A program made the translations under genes and the position numbers. Shown here in pieces: positions 27,661 through 38,302 of a DNA stretch of 64,000 nt. Numbering within the stretch: the stretch's first letter is position 1; the number at the start of each line of letters is the position of its first letter. The stretch comes from Anodontia alba (lineage: Eukaryota; Mollusca; Bivalvia; Lucinida; Lucinidae): the NCBI GenBank assembly GCA_964016985.1, contig OZ024828.1:4117701-4181700 (forward strand), in the 5' to 3' direction. The notes under the pieces are model-generated. The model saw nothing but the letters and a program-made list of their open reading frames with translations. It ran no database searches and was not told where the DNA came from.

Positions 27661-29200
27661 TACTTTAGACATTATTTAAACAGTATTTTATCTAGTATCC
27701 AAGATGGCCACCATAGCCGCCATCTTGAAAATTGATTTTACGCTTCTCCTGACCTGAAAGGCCAATTGACTCGAAACTTGGTAAGATGTATCCAGGAAAC
27801 TTGTAGATCAATAAAAGCTAAAATCATTCTGATCAGAAATCCAAGATGGCCACCATCTTAAAACTCTATTTTCTGTACTTAAATGACTTAAGAGGTCTAG
27901 AAACACTTAGTCTTGATATTTTGCCAGTGGTACTAGGTAGACATCTTTTGTGACTTCCTGTTTGCTTTCCTGCACCACAAATCCCTTCTGAAAAAGGATC
28001 TATTCTAAAAGGAAAGAATTTGCTCCCAAATTATTTCCTTTTAGGGTAGACCCCTTTTCAGAAGGGAGCAAAAAAGAATTATGACACTGAGTTGTCTCCC
28101 TTGAAAGTGTATCTGTACTGAACTGTGATCAGATTGACAATAGTTACTTCAGACATTATTTAAACAGTATTCGAGCGGAAATCCAAGATGGCCACCACAG
28201 CCGCCATCTTAAAAAAATATTTTGCAAGTTACTTCTCCTGAACAGAAAGGCCAACTGACTCAAAACTTGGTAGGAAGTATCCAGGAAACTTGCAGATAAA
28301 AAATAGCTAAAATCATTCTAATTGGAAATCCAAGATGGCTGACATCTTGAAACTCTATGAAATCGAGCGATTTAGTTCTCTGCCAAGTTAAGCAGTGGCC
28401 ACCCATATAGGGTCACCCATCCAGGTACTAACCAAGACATCCGTTGCTTAACTTCGTAGAAAAGCCAGACCACCATACCACGTCGCTAGAAAAGCTAGCT
28501 CATACAGCAAGGCTGTATTAAAGATCTATGTATTTTTCTCCCTGTCACATCTATTTTGTGCTTCTTGTTCTGAATTGAAAGGCCAGTTGACTTGAAATTT
28601 GGTAGGAAAGATTGATAAAAAATATAGCTAAAATCATTCCGATCCATGGCTGCCATCTTGAAAATCGATTTGAAACTTCTCCTGAATGGAAAGGCCAGTT
28701 GACTTGAAACTTGCTAGGAAGTATTGGGGTGGCTTGCAGATTGAAAATAGCACAGATAGTTTGGATTGGAAAACCAAGATGGCTGCGATGGAGGTCATCT
28801 CGAAAATCTATTTTGAACTTCTCATGAATGGAAGGGCCAATTGACTCTAAACTTGGTAGGAAGTATCGGGGCAACTTGTTGATCAAAAATAAGTATAATA
28901 GTTCTGATCAGAAATCTAAGATGGCCACCACAGCTGCCATCTTGAAAATCTATTTTGAACTTCTTCTGAATGGAAAAGCCAATTGACTTGAAACTTGGTA
29001 GGAAGTACATGTATTGCGATGACTTATAGATCAGAAATAGCTAAACTGGTTCTGATTGGAAATCTAAGATGGCTGTCACATGCCCAGTTGTCTCGAAACT
29101 TGATAGGAAGTATTGGGTGACTTATAGATCAAAAATAGCTTAAATCGTTCCAGATGAAAATTCAAGGTGGTCACTATAGCTGTGATATTGAAAATCTAAG
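27661..29200. repeat. Tandem array rich in AAGATGGC motifs
   Basis: Units of roughly 150 bp carry AAGATGGCCACCA, GCCGCCATCTTGAAAAT, GAATGGAAAGGCCA(A/G)TTGACT and AAACTTGGTAGGAAGTAT. The order decays towards the right. A G-type MITE (27870-28130) lies within it. GCCGCCATCTT at 27716 and 28200 is an exact YY1 consensus on the minus strand. Confidence 0.8.
28390..28530. repeat. Repeat family I
   Basis: GGTCACCCATCCAGGTACTA, GCTTAACTTCGTAGAAAAGC and CATACAGCAAGGCTGTA match 23330 and 23650. Confidence 0.7.
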
Positions 29201-29204
29201 TTTA

Positions 29205-29925
29205 TCCCCATACGAGTAAGATAAGTGACCTCCGGGACTGAACCATTTTGACTCCAGAGCCATAATTTGAACAATCTTGGTAAAGGTCCTCTAGCTGAAA
29301 GTTACATACCAAATATCAAAGGCCTGGGCCTTCTAGTTTCAGACAAGGAGAGATTTTTAAAGTTTTTCCTTATATGAGCCTATGTAAAACAAGTGACCCC
29401 AAGGGCGGGCCATTTTTAACCCCAGGGCTATAATTTGAACAATCTTGGTAGAGGTCCTCTAGATGAAGCTACATACCAAATATCAAAGGCTTGGGCCTTC
29501 TATATGAATTTTCACACAAGAAGATTGTTAAGTTTTTCCCTATATGAGCTATGTAAAACAAGTGACCCCCTGGGTGGGGCCATTTTACACCCCAGGGCTT
29601 TAATCTGAACAATCTTGGTAGAGGTCCATTAGATACAGCTATATACCAAACATCAATTACCTGGTTCTTCCAGTTTTCTTCCTATATGAGTCTATGTGAA
29701 ACAAATGAACCCTGGAGTGGAGCTACTTTTGACCCCAGGGCCATAATTTGAACAAGCTTGATAGGGTCCACAAGATAAAGCTACATACCAAATATCAAAG
29801 GCATGGGCCTTCTAGTTTCAGACAAGAAGATTTTAACAGTTTTTCCCTATATGAGTCTCTGCAAAATGAGTGAGCCCTGAGGTGGGGACATTTTTGACCC
29901 CATTCGTATATTTGGGTTCTGCAGA
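29205..29925. repeat. Tandem array, GACCCCAGGGC type
   Basis: About four to five units near 150 bp with ACCCCAGGGCTATAATTTGA, ACAATCTTGGTAGAGGTC and ATCAAAGGCCTGGGCCTTCT. Same unit type as 51600-52150. Confidence 0.8.
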
Positions 29926-30019
29926 ACCAGAGTCAATTTATTTTGAATTGAAAAATCTAGTGTGGCATGAAATATAGCTCCAGATAAGGCATGTTTTTCA
30001 TCCCAAACATCTTGCTATT

Positions 30020-30105
30020 TGTCTTCTTTCTCCATGAAAACATATGTTATGGGTTCTCAGAAGTACCTTGGTGAGGTATAGTTTTTCCCGGAGAAATGAA
30101 AATAT
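30020..30105. mobile_element. Partial MITE family D
   Basis: TCTCCATGAAAACATATGTT, GGGTTCTCAGAAGTACC and TTGGTGAGGTA; the right arm is shortened. Confidence 0.5.
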
Positions 30106-30387
30106 TAAGGCATTTATTTTTTATTTTTTTTTTGTCCATGCTTCAAATATTTTTTTTCTCCATTATTTGGTTTTAAATAAAATTCAGGGTTACAATTGTA
30201 AAGCATACAAAAATATTCAGTTTTATTTTAGAAAACATGCCAGTATTACAATGTTCATGAAATGATATCCTAACACATTGATATTTTTACCACCATACCA
30301 GCCTGTCTGTCTGTCTTAAAGGTTACTGTTATGTCATGTTTAGACATAAGTAACAAATTTAGGTAAATTACACCTATTCCATACTAG

Positions 30388-30541
30388 CCCTAAAGTGCTA
30401 AGCAAAATTTTTTTTTTTTTTTTTCAGAGAAAATGAGACTTTGCCTGGCAGATGATTCACTTGAAATGCCAAGCCTTATTTTCTTTGGAAAATAATAAAA
30501 ATGTTGTTGGCTGCAGTCTTAATTGACACGTTAACGGTTAA
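30388..30541. mobile_element. MITE family A2
   Basis: CCTAAAGTGCTAAGCAAAAT on the left, AAATGCCAAGCCTTATTTTC in the arm and GACACGTTAACGGTTAA on the right. Confidence 0.6.
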
Positions 30542-30652
30542 AGTGTATTCATTTGGCATGATTATACTTTTACTGTGTACATGACTTGCATGACAACCTG
30601 TTTTAATATTTAATTGCATATTTATTTAATGAGCTATTTGTAAAAGCTTGTT

Positions 30653-30866
30653 TTAACCCTTGTCCTGCTAAACCATGATATAGCCGGCCTTTGCAAACAG
30701 TGTAGATCCAGATCAATTGGTTTCTGAAGAAGCCACCTGATCTGGATCTGCACTGTTTGTCAGTAAGTATGTGATTTTGTAGCAGCAATACAGCTCAAGT
30801 AATCTGATTGGCTGAAAATTAGAAGTGGGCATGGCATCTTAAAATATTCAGCAGGACAAGGGTTAA
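30653..30866. mobile_element. MITE family B
   Basis: TTAACCCTTGTCCTGCTAAA and CAGGACAAGGGTTAA ends; core hairpin with one mismatch. Confidence 0.85.
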
Positions 30867-31011
30867 CGGATCCTTATTATTAACTTTTTATGGTCCATCA
30901 ACACTTCAGTGGAATAATGTTCTGTTTGGTAGAGATAAGGACAACATAAAAAATTTTACACCCAAAAATGTGCTTTTCAAGAGCAGAGATTTTCCAATCA
31001 TGCTCCTGAAT

Positions 31012-31305
31012 GGATGGCTGAGCTCCATAATGCAGTTGGTAGTGTATATGACCGCAGGTCCAGGGTCACAAGTTCAAATACCAGCTCGGCCATATTACTT
31101 GAATGGAGACTGATCATGAAATAGTTTCTATGGTCATTCTCCCTTCAGCTGATTCAAGAAGGGCTATTGTCAGTTACTGGCAAAATGTAAGTGCTTAAGT
31201 ACTGGTTATCCACTCAGAGGACCAAACCTGCCAAGGAAAAGTGTATGTTAACTGATTGGCTCAATAGGACCTTAATATTGTTGACTGGGCCACAAAAGAA
31301 AGTCA
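31012..31305 (+). mobile_element. tRNA-derived SINE type 1, old copy
   Basis: GGTCCAGGGTCACAAGTTCAA in place of box B, GAGACTGATCATGAAATAGT, GATTCAAGAAGGGC and GTTGACTGGGCCACAAAA are decayed type 1 sequence. Confidence 0.7.
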
Positions 31306-31345
31306 GATCGAATCAAGACTGAATGTCAGACAGACGAACTGCTGT

Positions 31346-31560
31346 TTAATCCTTAAAGCGCAAATCACAACTTGAGCAGATTACATTTTGTAATATATTT
31401 TTTTTTTCTGAAAAAATAATGTTTGACATTTAATGTGAATCACCTGACAGGCAGAAAATTCATATGACATGCCAAGCCTTATTTTCTCCAAAATAATAAT
31501 AATAAAAATTATTTCAAAATGTTGTCAGCTGCAGTCATGATTGGTACTTTAATGGATAAA
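31346..31560. mobile_element. MITE family A2
   Basis: TTAATCCTTAAAGCGCAAAT left end, TTTGACATTTAATGTGAATC arm and GATTGGTACTTTAATGG right end. Confidence 0.7.
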
Positions 31561-31704
31561 GTGTAGTGATTTGCCATAATTATACATTTTACAATGTACT
31601 TGACTTATCTTGTCACATGACAACCTTTTTTACATTGTATATTTTTATTTAATGAGCTTTGTAAAAGATTGTTTTTAACAGATTCTTATTATTAACTTTT
31701 TATG

Positions 31705-31898
31705 TGGCACCAACTCTTTGAGGGAACAGTGTACAGGGGTGAAAGAGTAATGATATTTTAGAAGTATGTCAAAGATCCAGAGAAAGTGTACACCTAGGAC
31801 ATCTTTAGAGCGAAAGATGTCTTAGTTCTCTTTCTCTGGAATATGACATACTGCTAAAATATCATTACACATGTATTAACTCTTTCACCCCTGTGTTT
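31705..31898. repeat. Long inverted repeat
   Basis: ACAGGGGTGAAAGAGTAATG, ATATTTTAG.AGTATGTC and CCAGAGAAAG on the left pair with CTTTCTCTGG.., CTAAAATATCATTAC and CTCTTTCACCCCTGT on the right. Only this copy was seen. Confidence 0.8.
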
Positions 31899-31944
31899 CT
31901 TAAGTGGAATTTTTCATCATTGAATTAAGACTGAACCATTGTCC

Positions 31945-32085
31945 AAATAGGGTCTGTCAAAATTTAAATACCCAATGGCAAATAGTGTAGATCCTGATGA
32001 GATGGCTCATGATGAGCCATCTCATCTGGATCTACACTGTTTGCAAATGTAGTGGTTTGGGTCTATAGGGCTGAAATGGTTAATC
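31945..32085. mobile_element. MITE with E-type core
   Basis: GGCAAATAGTGTAGATCCTG, GAGATGGCTCATGATGAGCC and the complement form a perfect hairpin ending at GGTTAA. Confidence 0.7.
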
Positions 32086-32114
32086 AATTATAGTTATAAT
32101 ATACTTGTTAGCTT

Positions 32115-32330
32115 TAAAAAAGAGCCACAATGTGGCATGTGCATGAAGACTCAGATCAGTCTGTGCATACATGCAGTCTGATCAGTCTTTGTTCTCCATA
32201 TAAAGAAACTTTGCATCCTCTTGAATCCAAAATGCACCAAGTGAAGATTCTTATCAGACTGCACAAATGCATAGGCTGATCTGAATCTTTGCTGGGTGTC
32301 AAGTGTTTGTTTGTTCAGATTGTGGCTCAG
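32115..32330. repeat. Repeat family L
   Basis: AAGACTCAGATCAGTCTGTG, CATGCAGTCTGATCAGTCTT and a second similar pair to 32295. Related sequence at 34590-34790 and 3610-3835. Confidence 0.5.
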
Positions 32331-32454
32331 CAGTTGTTTATAATGTATGTTGCACAAATATTTTTTTACAATTTTTTTTTTATTATTATTTTATGAATTA
32401 TTGTGTTGTAGACTGTGCTATTAACATGACATGTTAGTTTTAAGGTTGTTTCTT

Positions 32455-32668
32455 AGAACTTTGCATGCTGGGTAAAAATTTCAGCAGACATTTTGAAATA
32501 TTTTTCTTATTTTTTTTTCCCCTCGAAAATAGGATGCAACAAATCCTGTAAATTGACTCCAAAGGAGACATGTTTTCATGCAGTGTCAGGTCCTATTTTC
32601 TGGGAAAAAATAAGAAAACCTTATCAGTTTTGTCATCTGCTGTAATTGCCCGGAGAGTGGTAAGGCTA
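32455..32668. mobile_element. MITE family A
   Basis: TTGCATGCTGGGTAAAAATT, decayed arms around AAGGAGAC and GTCATCTGCTGTAATTGCCC. Confidence 0.7.
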
Positions 32669-32730
32669 TGGTTGTTTCTTAGGGACTTTATATATCATAT
32701 GACAATGTCAGAGAAACATTAAACCCTAAT

Positions 32731-32908
32731 TTAACCTGTAAAGCACCAGTCATGATTGCAGCAGACATTTTGATTTTATTTTTTCATAGAAAATAAGGCT
32801 TGACATTTTCAAATGTCTGCCTAGGAATGTCAAGCCTTATTTCTATAAAGTCGAATAATAAAAAAAAATAGAATGTGTCTGTTACATTTTGGTTGGCTGT
32901 TTTACACA
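32731..32908. mobile_element. MITE family A2
   Basis: TTAACCTGTAAAGCACCAGT; GGCTTGACATTTTC and GGAATGTCAAGCCTTATTTC arms. Confidence 0.7.
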
Positions 32909-33280
32909 TAAGGAGAAATGAAGAGAGCTCTCTGAACTGAAAGGGAATGAGGGGGAGGGGCTGCTCTGCTCTACAGGTCTTTACTAGCCCCTGGGAACAA
33001 ATTCTTCCACATAAGAGTCTCACTGGGGCTACTCTGCTTTTAAAGGAAAGAATTTACTAACCCCTGGAACAAGTTCTTCCTTATAAGATTAGATGAAAAT
33101 ACCTTCTGAAAAGCAGGGTGGGGGGGGGGGGTGGGGGGGGGGTGGGGGGGTGGGGTAAGGGCACTACTCTGCTCTTAAAGGGAAGAATTCACTAGCCCCT
33201 AGGAACATATATTTTTATATAAATAGCCCCTTTTGAGAAGGGAGGCGAATATTTCCAGAATATTGATCTACCTTGGTGGT
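32909..33280. repeat. Decayed G-type sequence with poly-G tract
   Basis: Three diverged AGGAAAGAATT(T/C)ACTA(G/A)CCCC phrases. 33118-33155 is almost all G with a few T. Confidence 0.6.
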
Positions 33281-33289
33281 GTATCTATT

Positions 33290-33530
33290 CAACTACACAT
33301 AATTTTCTGCCATTATTTTAACAAGGGGGATAACTTTTGATATTTCCTGTTTGGTTTCCTATGCACCATACCTCTTCTGAAAAGGGGCCGTCTCTAAAAG
33401 AAAAGAACTGGCTCCCCTTCCTTTTAGAGTGGACCCCTTTTTTAGAAGGGAGACAAGAACAGTTTAGACAGAGTTGTCTCCTCTGAAAATGTTCCCATTC
33501 CCCTCAGAGGGAACTTTGTTTCCATTGCAG
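33290..33530. mobile_element. Foldback MITE family G
   Basis: GGGGGATAACTTTTGATATT, AAAAGAAAAGAACTGGCTCC, CCTTCCTTTTAGAGTGGACC and GTTGTCTCCTCTGAAAATG. Confidence 0.65.
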
Positions 33531-33541
33531 CAGTTTCAGCA

Positions 33542-33759
33542 TTAACCTTTATCATGCTGAATAAATTAAGATGCTTCTCCCACTTTCAATTTTCAGCCAA
33601 TCAGATTACTTGATCCAGGTTGTTGATATAAATTCACATATCCAGCACCGAATGACAAACAGTGCAGATCCAGATCAGTTGGCTTCAGAAGCCAACTGCT
33701 CTAGATTTACACTGTTTGCAAAGGCAGAGTATATCCCGGTTCAGCAGGACAAGGGTTAA
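33542..33759. mobile_element. MITE family B (reverse orientation)
   Basis: TTAACCTTTATCATGCTGAA and CAGCAGGACAAGGGTTAA ends; core TCAGTTGGCTTCAGAAGCC. Confidence 0.85.
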
Positions 33760-33783
33760 TAACTGGCTTATCAGTGATACTTT

Positions 33784-34000
33784 TTAATGCTTAGCACTCT
33801 GGGTAAAAATTTCAGCAGATGACATTTCGAAATATTTTTCTTATTTTTCCCATAAATAGGTTATGACATGCAAATTGTCTCCACTGGGTCTCCACTGGAG
33901 ACAATTTGCATAAAATGTCAAAACCTGTTTTCTAGAAAAGATAAGAAAAAATATCAGAAATGTGTCATCTGCTGAATTAGCCCAGAGTGGTAAAGGTTAA
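33784..34000. mobile_element. MITE family A
   Basis: TTAATGCTTAGCACTCTGGG; the arms meet near CTCCACTGGGTCTCCACTGG; the right end is CCAGAGTGGTAAAGGTTAA. Confidence 0.8.
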
Positions 34001-34004
34001 GGGG

Positions 34005-34252
34005 AAAGGATACACCTGGGTGTTTTTCAGCGATTTTTTTATAAGGGAAACAACTTTTGTCTCATCCTGTTTGCATTCTTGGACACCAAGCTTCATCAGA
34101 AAGGGTCCACTTCTAAAAAAGGTCTACTCCAAAAGGAAAGGATCTGCCCCTGGGGAGCAGATTCTTGCTTTTTACAGAAGACACCTTTACAGAAGGGGGT
34201 GGGGGGGGGGGCTAAAACAGTTTGAGTTATGTCCCCTGAAGGTTAGTTTATC
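34005..34252. mobile_element. Foldback MITE family G
   Basis: AAAAGGAAAGGATCTGCCCC and GGGGAGCAGATTCTTGCTTT arms; contains a short G-run at 34198-34211. Confidence 0.65.
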
Positions 34253-34259
34253 AATTCCC

Positions 34260-34480
34260 TTAACACTTGCCACGCTTGGGCAGATTCAGCAGACAACAAA
34301 CTGATGTGTTTTTTTTTTTATTATTTTTCTTAGAAAATAGGATCTGACACTTTATGCAAATTGTCTCCATAGTAGGAGACAATTTGCATGAAGTGTCAGA
34401 TCCTTTTTTCAAGGAAAAGTAAAAAAGATATTTCAAAATGTCGTCTGCTGAAATTTTTATACAGCATGCAAAGTGTCAAG
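34260..34480. mobile_element. MITE family A
   Basis: TTAACACTTGCCACGCTTGG; ATCTGACACTTTATGCAAAT and complement arms meet at TAGTAGG; GTCGTCTGCTGAAATTTTTA at the right. Confidence 0.8.
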
Positions 34481-34901
34481 AAATGCTTACAGTAAATTTT
34501 GAAAATCTGAAGTTCAGACTGAGCTAAATATGTTGATCTTAAATTAAATGTGAAATTTAACTGCCAGTGGTTGTTGCTTTTGTTCTGATATGAGCTGGGG
34601 CACTGCATTTCCTACAGGATTGCATGTATACTCAGCAAAGACTCAGATCAGCATGTGCATCTAAGCAGTCTGATCAGTCTTTGCAGTACATGCTGCGAGT
34701 AGCTATGAACCCAGTGCATCTTCAGGCAGACATTGAAGACTGATCAGCCTACGGTATTGCATTCTTGAAGGGCATATTGCATACATGCCATAACCTCAGT
34801 TGGTCAGTCTGTGAGATCTGAGAAAAATTTAAGGGAGATTTCAAAAAATTCTGTGAGATTTTTTCTCGGCGCTGTATTTTGTCATACGAAGTATTCGAAA
34901 T

Positions 34902-35072
34902 TTAAAGCTTATTTATTTGAAAGGCATGACTTCTGCAGGAGTCTTTAAAGTGTTTAAATAATGAGGGCCAGCAAATTTTATCAGACCATGCAGGGTTGAA
35001 ATGGACAGAATAGGCCTTTTTCTTGGATGCTGGAGATGCTTTTGCATCAGGAGAAGCAGGGCGCTTGGGCAT
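34902..35072 (-). other. 56-codon open frame, possible exon or transposase N-terminus
   Basis: From ATG at 35072 the frame reads MPKRPASPDAKASP, a basic KKK patch and YSVHFNPAWSDKICW, then stops at 34902. The HFNPAW..W phrase resembles the start of hAT/ZMYM-type uncharacterised proteins, from memory only. No continuing exon was found. Could be a fragment or chance. Confidence 0.25.
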
Positions 35073-35423
35073 GATACTGGCAGTACTTCAAATTTAAGAA
35101 TGATTTATGACTAAAATTATCTGCATTTTATATAAAGATATCAACATCTGCTTGAGCAACCCTAATTCTATTCTTTATGTGACAATTATTGCAAACAAAA
35201 CAAAAAAATATACAACATAAAAGGGGCCGCTAATTATCACAAATACTTACCCTAAGACCAGACACAATACGCCAACCCCATTTTTCTTCAAGCCAGATCA
35301 TTGGCGCATGCCATTATCTCGTCCACTAGCGTAACTGATTATCTTTAGTTGACCCAGAAAGCGTGTCCGATTGACCAATCTGTCATTTAACACCTTCTTA
35401 ATCATTTAATTACTATTGTTTAT

Positions 35424-35589
35424 CATGTTTATTGCGGAATCAACACCGTCCACCATCACAGGTCATGCGGATACCTTTGCACTTATTTTGACACTTGTTA
35501 TCGGCTTTCGATTCAACGTAATAGAATACACTTCTATTGATCCGGAAACCAATACTACAGTGACTGTCTACAAAAAAGGTGCCTTAAGA
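35424..35589 (+). other. Possible unassigned open frame
   Basis: A frame from ATG at 35424 has a hydrophobic stretch (TFALILTLVIGFRF) followed by NVIEYTSIDPETNTTVTVYKKG. The base composition is less AT-rich than the surroundings. No family or downstream exon was recognised. Confidence 0.2.
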
Positions 35590-35611
35590 TTTTTTTTCGA
35601 TGGGGTTTTTC

Positions 35612-35695
35612 GATTCCGTGAGTTTTACCGCTCACGGCGTGAGCCCGTGAGAAACGTCAGAATTACGTGAGGTTTTTCCTCACGGCGTGAGACTT
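35612..35695. repeat. Inverted repeats of CTCACGGCGTGAG
   Basis: CTCACGGCGTGAG occurs twice (35632, 35680), each self-complementary, plus GTGAGAAACG and CGTGAGG between them. Confidence 0.65.
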
Positions 35696-35844
35696 GGCAT
35701 GTATGATATTGTGCCTGGGTTCATGTCTTTGGATATCTTTTATATTCAATTTTCTAATTCTTGAATCTTTTGTCAGCTCAGACAACTGGAAGTTTGCATT
35801 AGACCAACAGCAAATAATGTAGATCTTGGTCGGACAATTTACCA

Positions 35845-36088
35845 GGGCCCAGTTGTTCAAAGCTAACGACATCGTTAGTTAACGATTTGTTAAAATTAAC
35901 ATCGGGTGATATGCAAATATGCTGAAATTTTTTGCTGAAAAAATGTGGGTAGCTTTTCCAGTGCAAAAGCTACTCGCATTTTTTCAGCAAAAAATATCAG
36001 AATATTGTATATTAAATCTGCTAAAACAGTTAACGAAATGACCCTTAATGAGCTTGTTAAGCTAACGACGCTTTGAACAACTGGGCCC
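35845..36088. mobile_element. MITE family C, intact
   Basis: GGGCCCAGTTGTTCAAAGC to GCTTTGAACAACTGGGCCC with CAG on both sides. The hairpin arms have two mismatches (GTGGGTAGC, CTCGC). Confidence 0.88.
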
Positions 36089-36171
36089 AGTTCATATTTC
36101 ATCATAGAAGCTTCCCTCTACTGACTTTTGTAATTGCCAGAAAACTGAAGCATAAGTGTTTTCATTTAAGT

Positions 36172-36361
36172 TTAACACTACCATGCTATGATGATATTCT
36201 TCTTATTTTTCCTAGGAAATAGGATCTGACACTGCATGCAAATTAATCTCCTTTGGAGACAATTTGCATGAAATGTCCCGTCCTATTTTCTAGGAAAAAT
36301 AATTAAAGTATTTCAAAATGACATCTGCTGAAGTTTTTACCAAGCATGCAAAGTGCTAATT
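36172..36361. mobile_element. MITE family A
   Basis: TTAACACTACCATGCTATGA left end; TCTGACACTGCATGCAAATT and GACAATTTGCATGAAATGTC arms. Confidence 0.75.
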
Positions 36362-36419
36362 TTACTTCCATAACACTGAAAGCTCATTTACACAGAAAGT
36401 TTGGTGAACTTATAAACCT

Positions 36420-37020
36420 GTTCTTGAAGGTGTGGATGTTGCCAATTGGTGGTGGAGGAAACTGAATTACATGGACATAACTAGTAACCTTGGATGTTCA
36501 ACCACTACCTTGTCCCATGCCAGCAATGGGATACCTCTGTGTTATCCAGGCTCAACAAGGGGGTGGTTGGGTGGTGCGAAGGTGTCGTGTATCTTACGTC
36601 ACTGGGGCGTCCAACTGAGATTGGCTTACAGTTTGGCAAGGCCTGCTATCCTTGAAGCAGGTAATGGTAGAGGGGGAATGTTTTTATTTTTTTTCTGTTT
36701 CTTCACTTTCCTTCCTGTTCCCTTTTCCTCTCTTTCATCTCCTCTACTATCTCTTCTCTTTTCTCTCTTTCTCTGGGAGATGACACAAAATGACCCACAA
36801 GGGTTGACGTGTCATTAAATCCCAACTCAATCAAAAACCAGACCCAACAAATTTCTTTATTACAGATGCAGTCATCTGGGCCAAGTCAAGCAAAAATATG
36901 CCTTTTAGCTTGTGCAAAACTCATATCATCCTGTGCATGCACAAAGTATCATGCGGGGGTGGGGGGCTCTCCATTCATGCATTCTCATAGCTCTTGATAA
37001 AGCGCTTCTTTCAACCAAAA
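36420..37020. other. Unassigned DNA with pyrimidine-rich tract
   Basis: A long CT-rich tract lies at 36681-36775. The end GTCATTAAATCCCAACTCAA followed by TCAAAAA looks like a retroposon tail. The open frame at 36432-36818 runs through this tract and is not supported. Confidence 0.35.
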
Positions 37021-37029
37021 AGTATCTAT

Positions 37030-37135
37030 ATTTTCTTATTTCTATAGGAAAACATGTTGTGGGTACTCATTAGAAGCGCCTCACCGAGGCCCTTCTAATG
37101 AGTACCCACGTTTTTGTCGAGAAATAAGAAAAATA
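37030..37135. mobile_element. Foldback MITE family D
   Basis: TGTGGGTACTCATTAGAAGC, GCCTCACCGAGGC and CTTCTAATGAGTACCCAC. Confidence 0.8.
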
Positions 37136-37146
37136 TTTTCATGATC

Positions 37147-37173
37147 CCCCCCCCCCCCCCCCCCCCCCCCCCC
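37147..37173 (+). repeat. Poly-C tract
   Basis: An uninterrupted run of C after ATGATC. Length is likely uncertain in assembly. Confidence 0.9.
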
Positions 37174-37309
37174 TTATCAAGACCTATGCATTCTGCAAAG
37201 ATTCTGTTAGCGGACAGCAAAGGCCCTAATCAGACTGTGCCAATACACAGGCTGATGTGCGTTTACGCTGTCCGCACTTGCCCGGAAGGCACATTTTCGC
37301 TGGCACAGC

Positions 37310-37450
37310 TCATTTAAAGGTGTTTTATTTTTTTATTCAGAGAAAATAAGGTTTTAAATTTCATGTGAATGAATTTTACATTAAATGTTCAGCCCGATTT
37401 TCTTTGAAAAAAAAAAAATAGAAATGTCTGCTTCAATTAAAAGAGCTGTT
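37310..37450. mobile_element. MITE family A2, diverged
   Basis: ATTCAGAGAAAATAAGG, TTTCATGTGAATGAATTTTA and CGATTTTCTTTGAAAAA arms. Confidence 0.5.
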
Positions 37451-37821
37451 ATTAGCATACACAAACAGCAAAGGTTCTGGCAAGCCTGTGCAGTCTCACC
37501 AGAATCTATACTGTTTGCTTACATAAGTGGTAAGTCAAGGGGAAACTTCGGCCGAAGCACTAGACGTAGGCTAAGGGCTCAGGCATACATACTATAAGAT
37601 TGATTCGATGGAAAGTCTGAAGAGCATTCTTGTCTTGTCTCGACTTCTATTCAGATTCCTATATGAGGCACTCTTAACCATTTCCAGCCTGTCAGTTAAG
37701 GCTGGCACAATTAATTGGATAATTGATTAATTGATTGATAAATTCCACAAAAATGATTATTATTACAGATTTGTTAAAAATCTATCAATTGATTTCTGTG
37801 TCTGTTACTTTACCTTATTTA

Positions 37822-38055
37822 CCCTTAGCATTCAGACACCTCAACTCCTTATCATACTTTATCTAAAATTTGAACAAATGCAATTTACTACCCAATGTTG
37901 TCTCTAAAAGTAGCTGGATGAGTAGCAAACAGTGGACGCAGATGAGACGCCGCAAACGGGGCGTCTCATCTGGGTCTACACTGTTCACTCAGGCATGTCT
38001 GACCAAATACATATTAAGTATAACATATGGTAAAGGTCATGCTTGGACAGACAGG
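37822..38055. mobile_element. MITE family E
   Basis: TTTACCCTTAGCATTCAGAC left; the hairpin GATGAGACGCCGCAAACGGG and complement; TACACTGTTCACTCAGGC. Confidence 0.75.
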
Positions 38056-38178
38056 TAAAATTATGACCAAATCATTGGTGATTACTAATCGATTATTGAT
38101 AACAATTGCAGGACTGATAATCGAATATCTTTTCAGCTCTGATAAACCAGCCTTATTGTCAGTGCACTTTATAAAACG

Positions 38179-38302
38179 TTAACCCTGGTCCTGCTGAACT
38201 CAGATATGCCCTGCCTTTTCAAACAGTCTAGATCCAGATCAGCTGGCTTGCCAACTGATCTGGATCTGCTCTGTTTGTCATTCAGTATGTGGATTTATAT
38301 CA
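38179..38302. mobile_element. MITE family B, right half missing
   Basis: TTAACCCTGGTCCTGCTGAA and core TCAGCTGGCTTGCCAACTGA. It is broken at TTTATATCAACAAGAGG, where a tandem-repeat element begins. Confidence 0.75.

Noticed and set aside
36432..36818. 128-codon plus-strand ORF
   Set aside because: It passes through a long CT-rich tract giving low-complexity Phe/Ser/Leu and has no recognised domain or exon signals.
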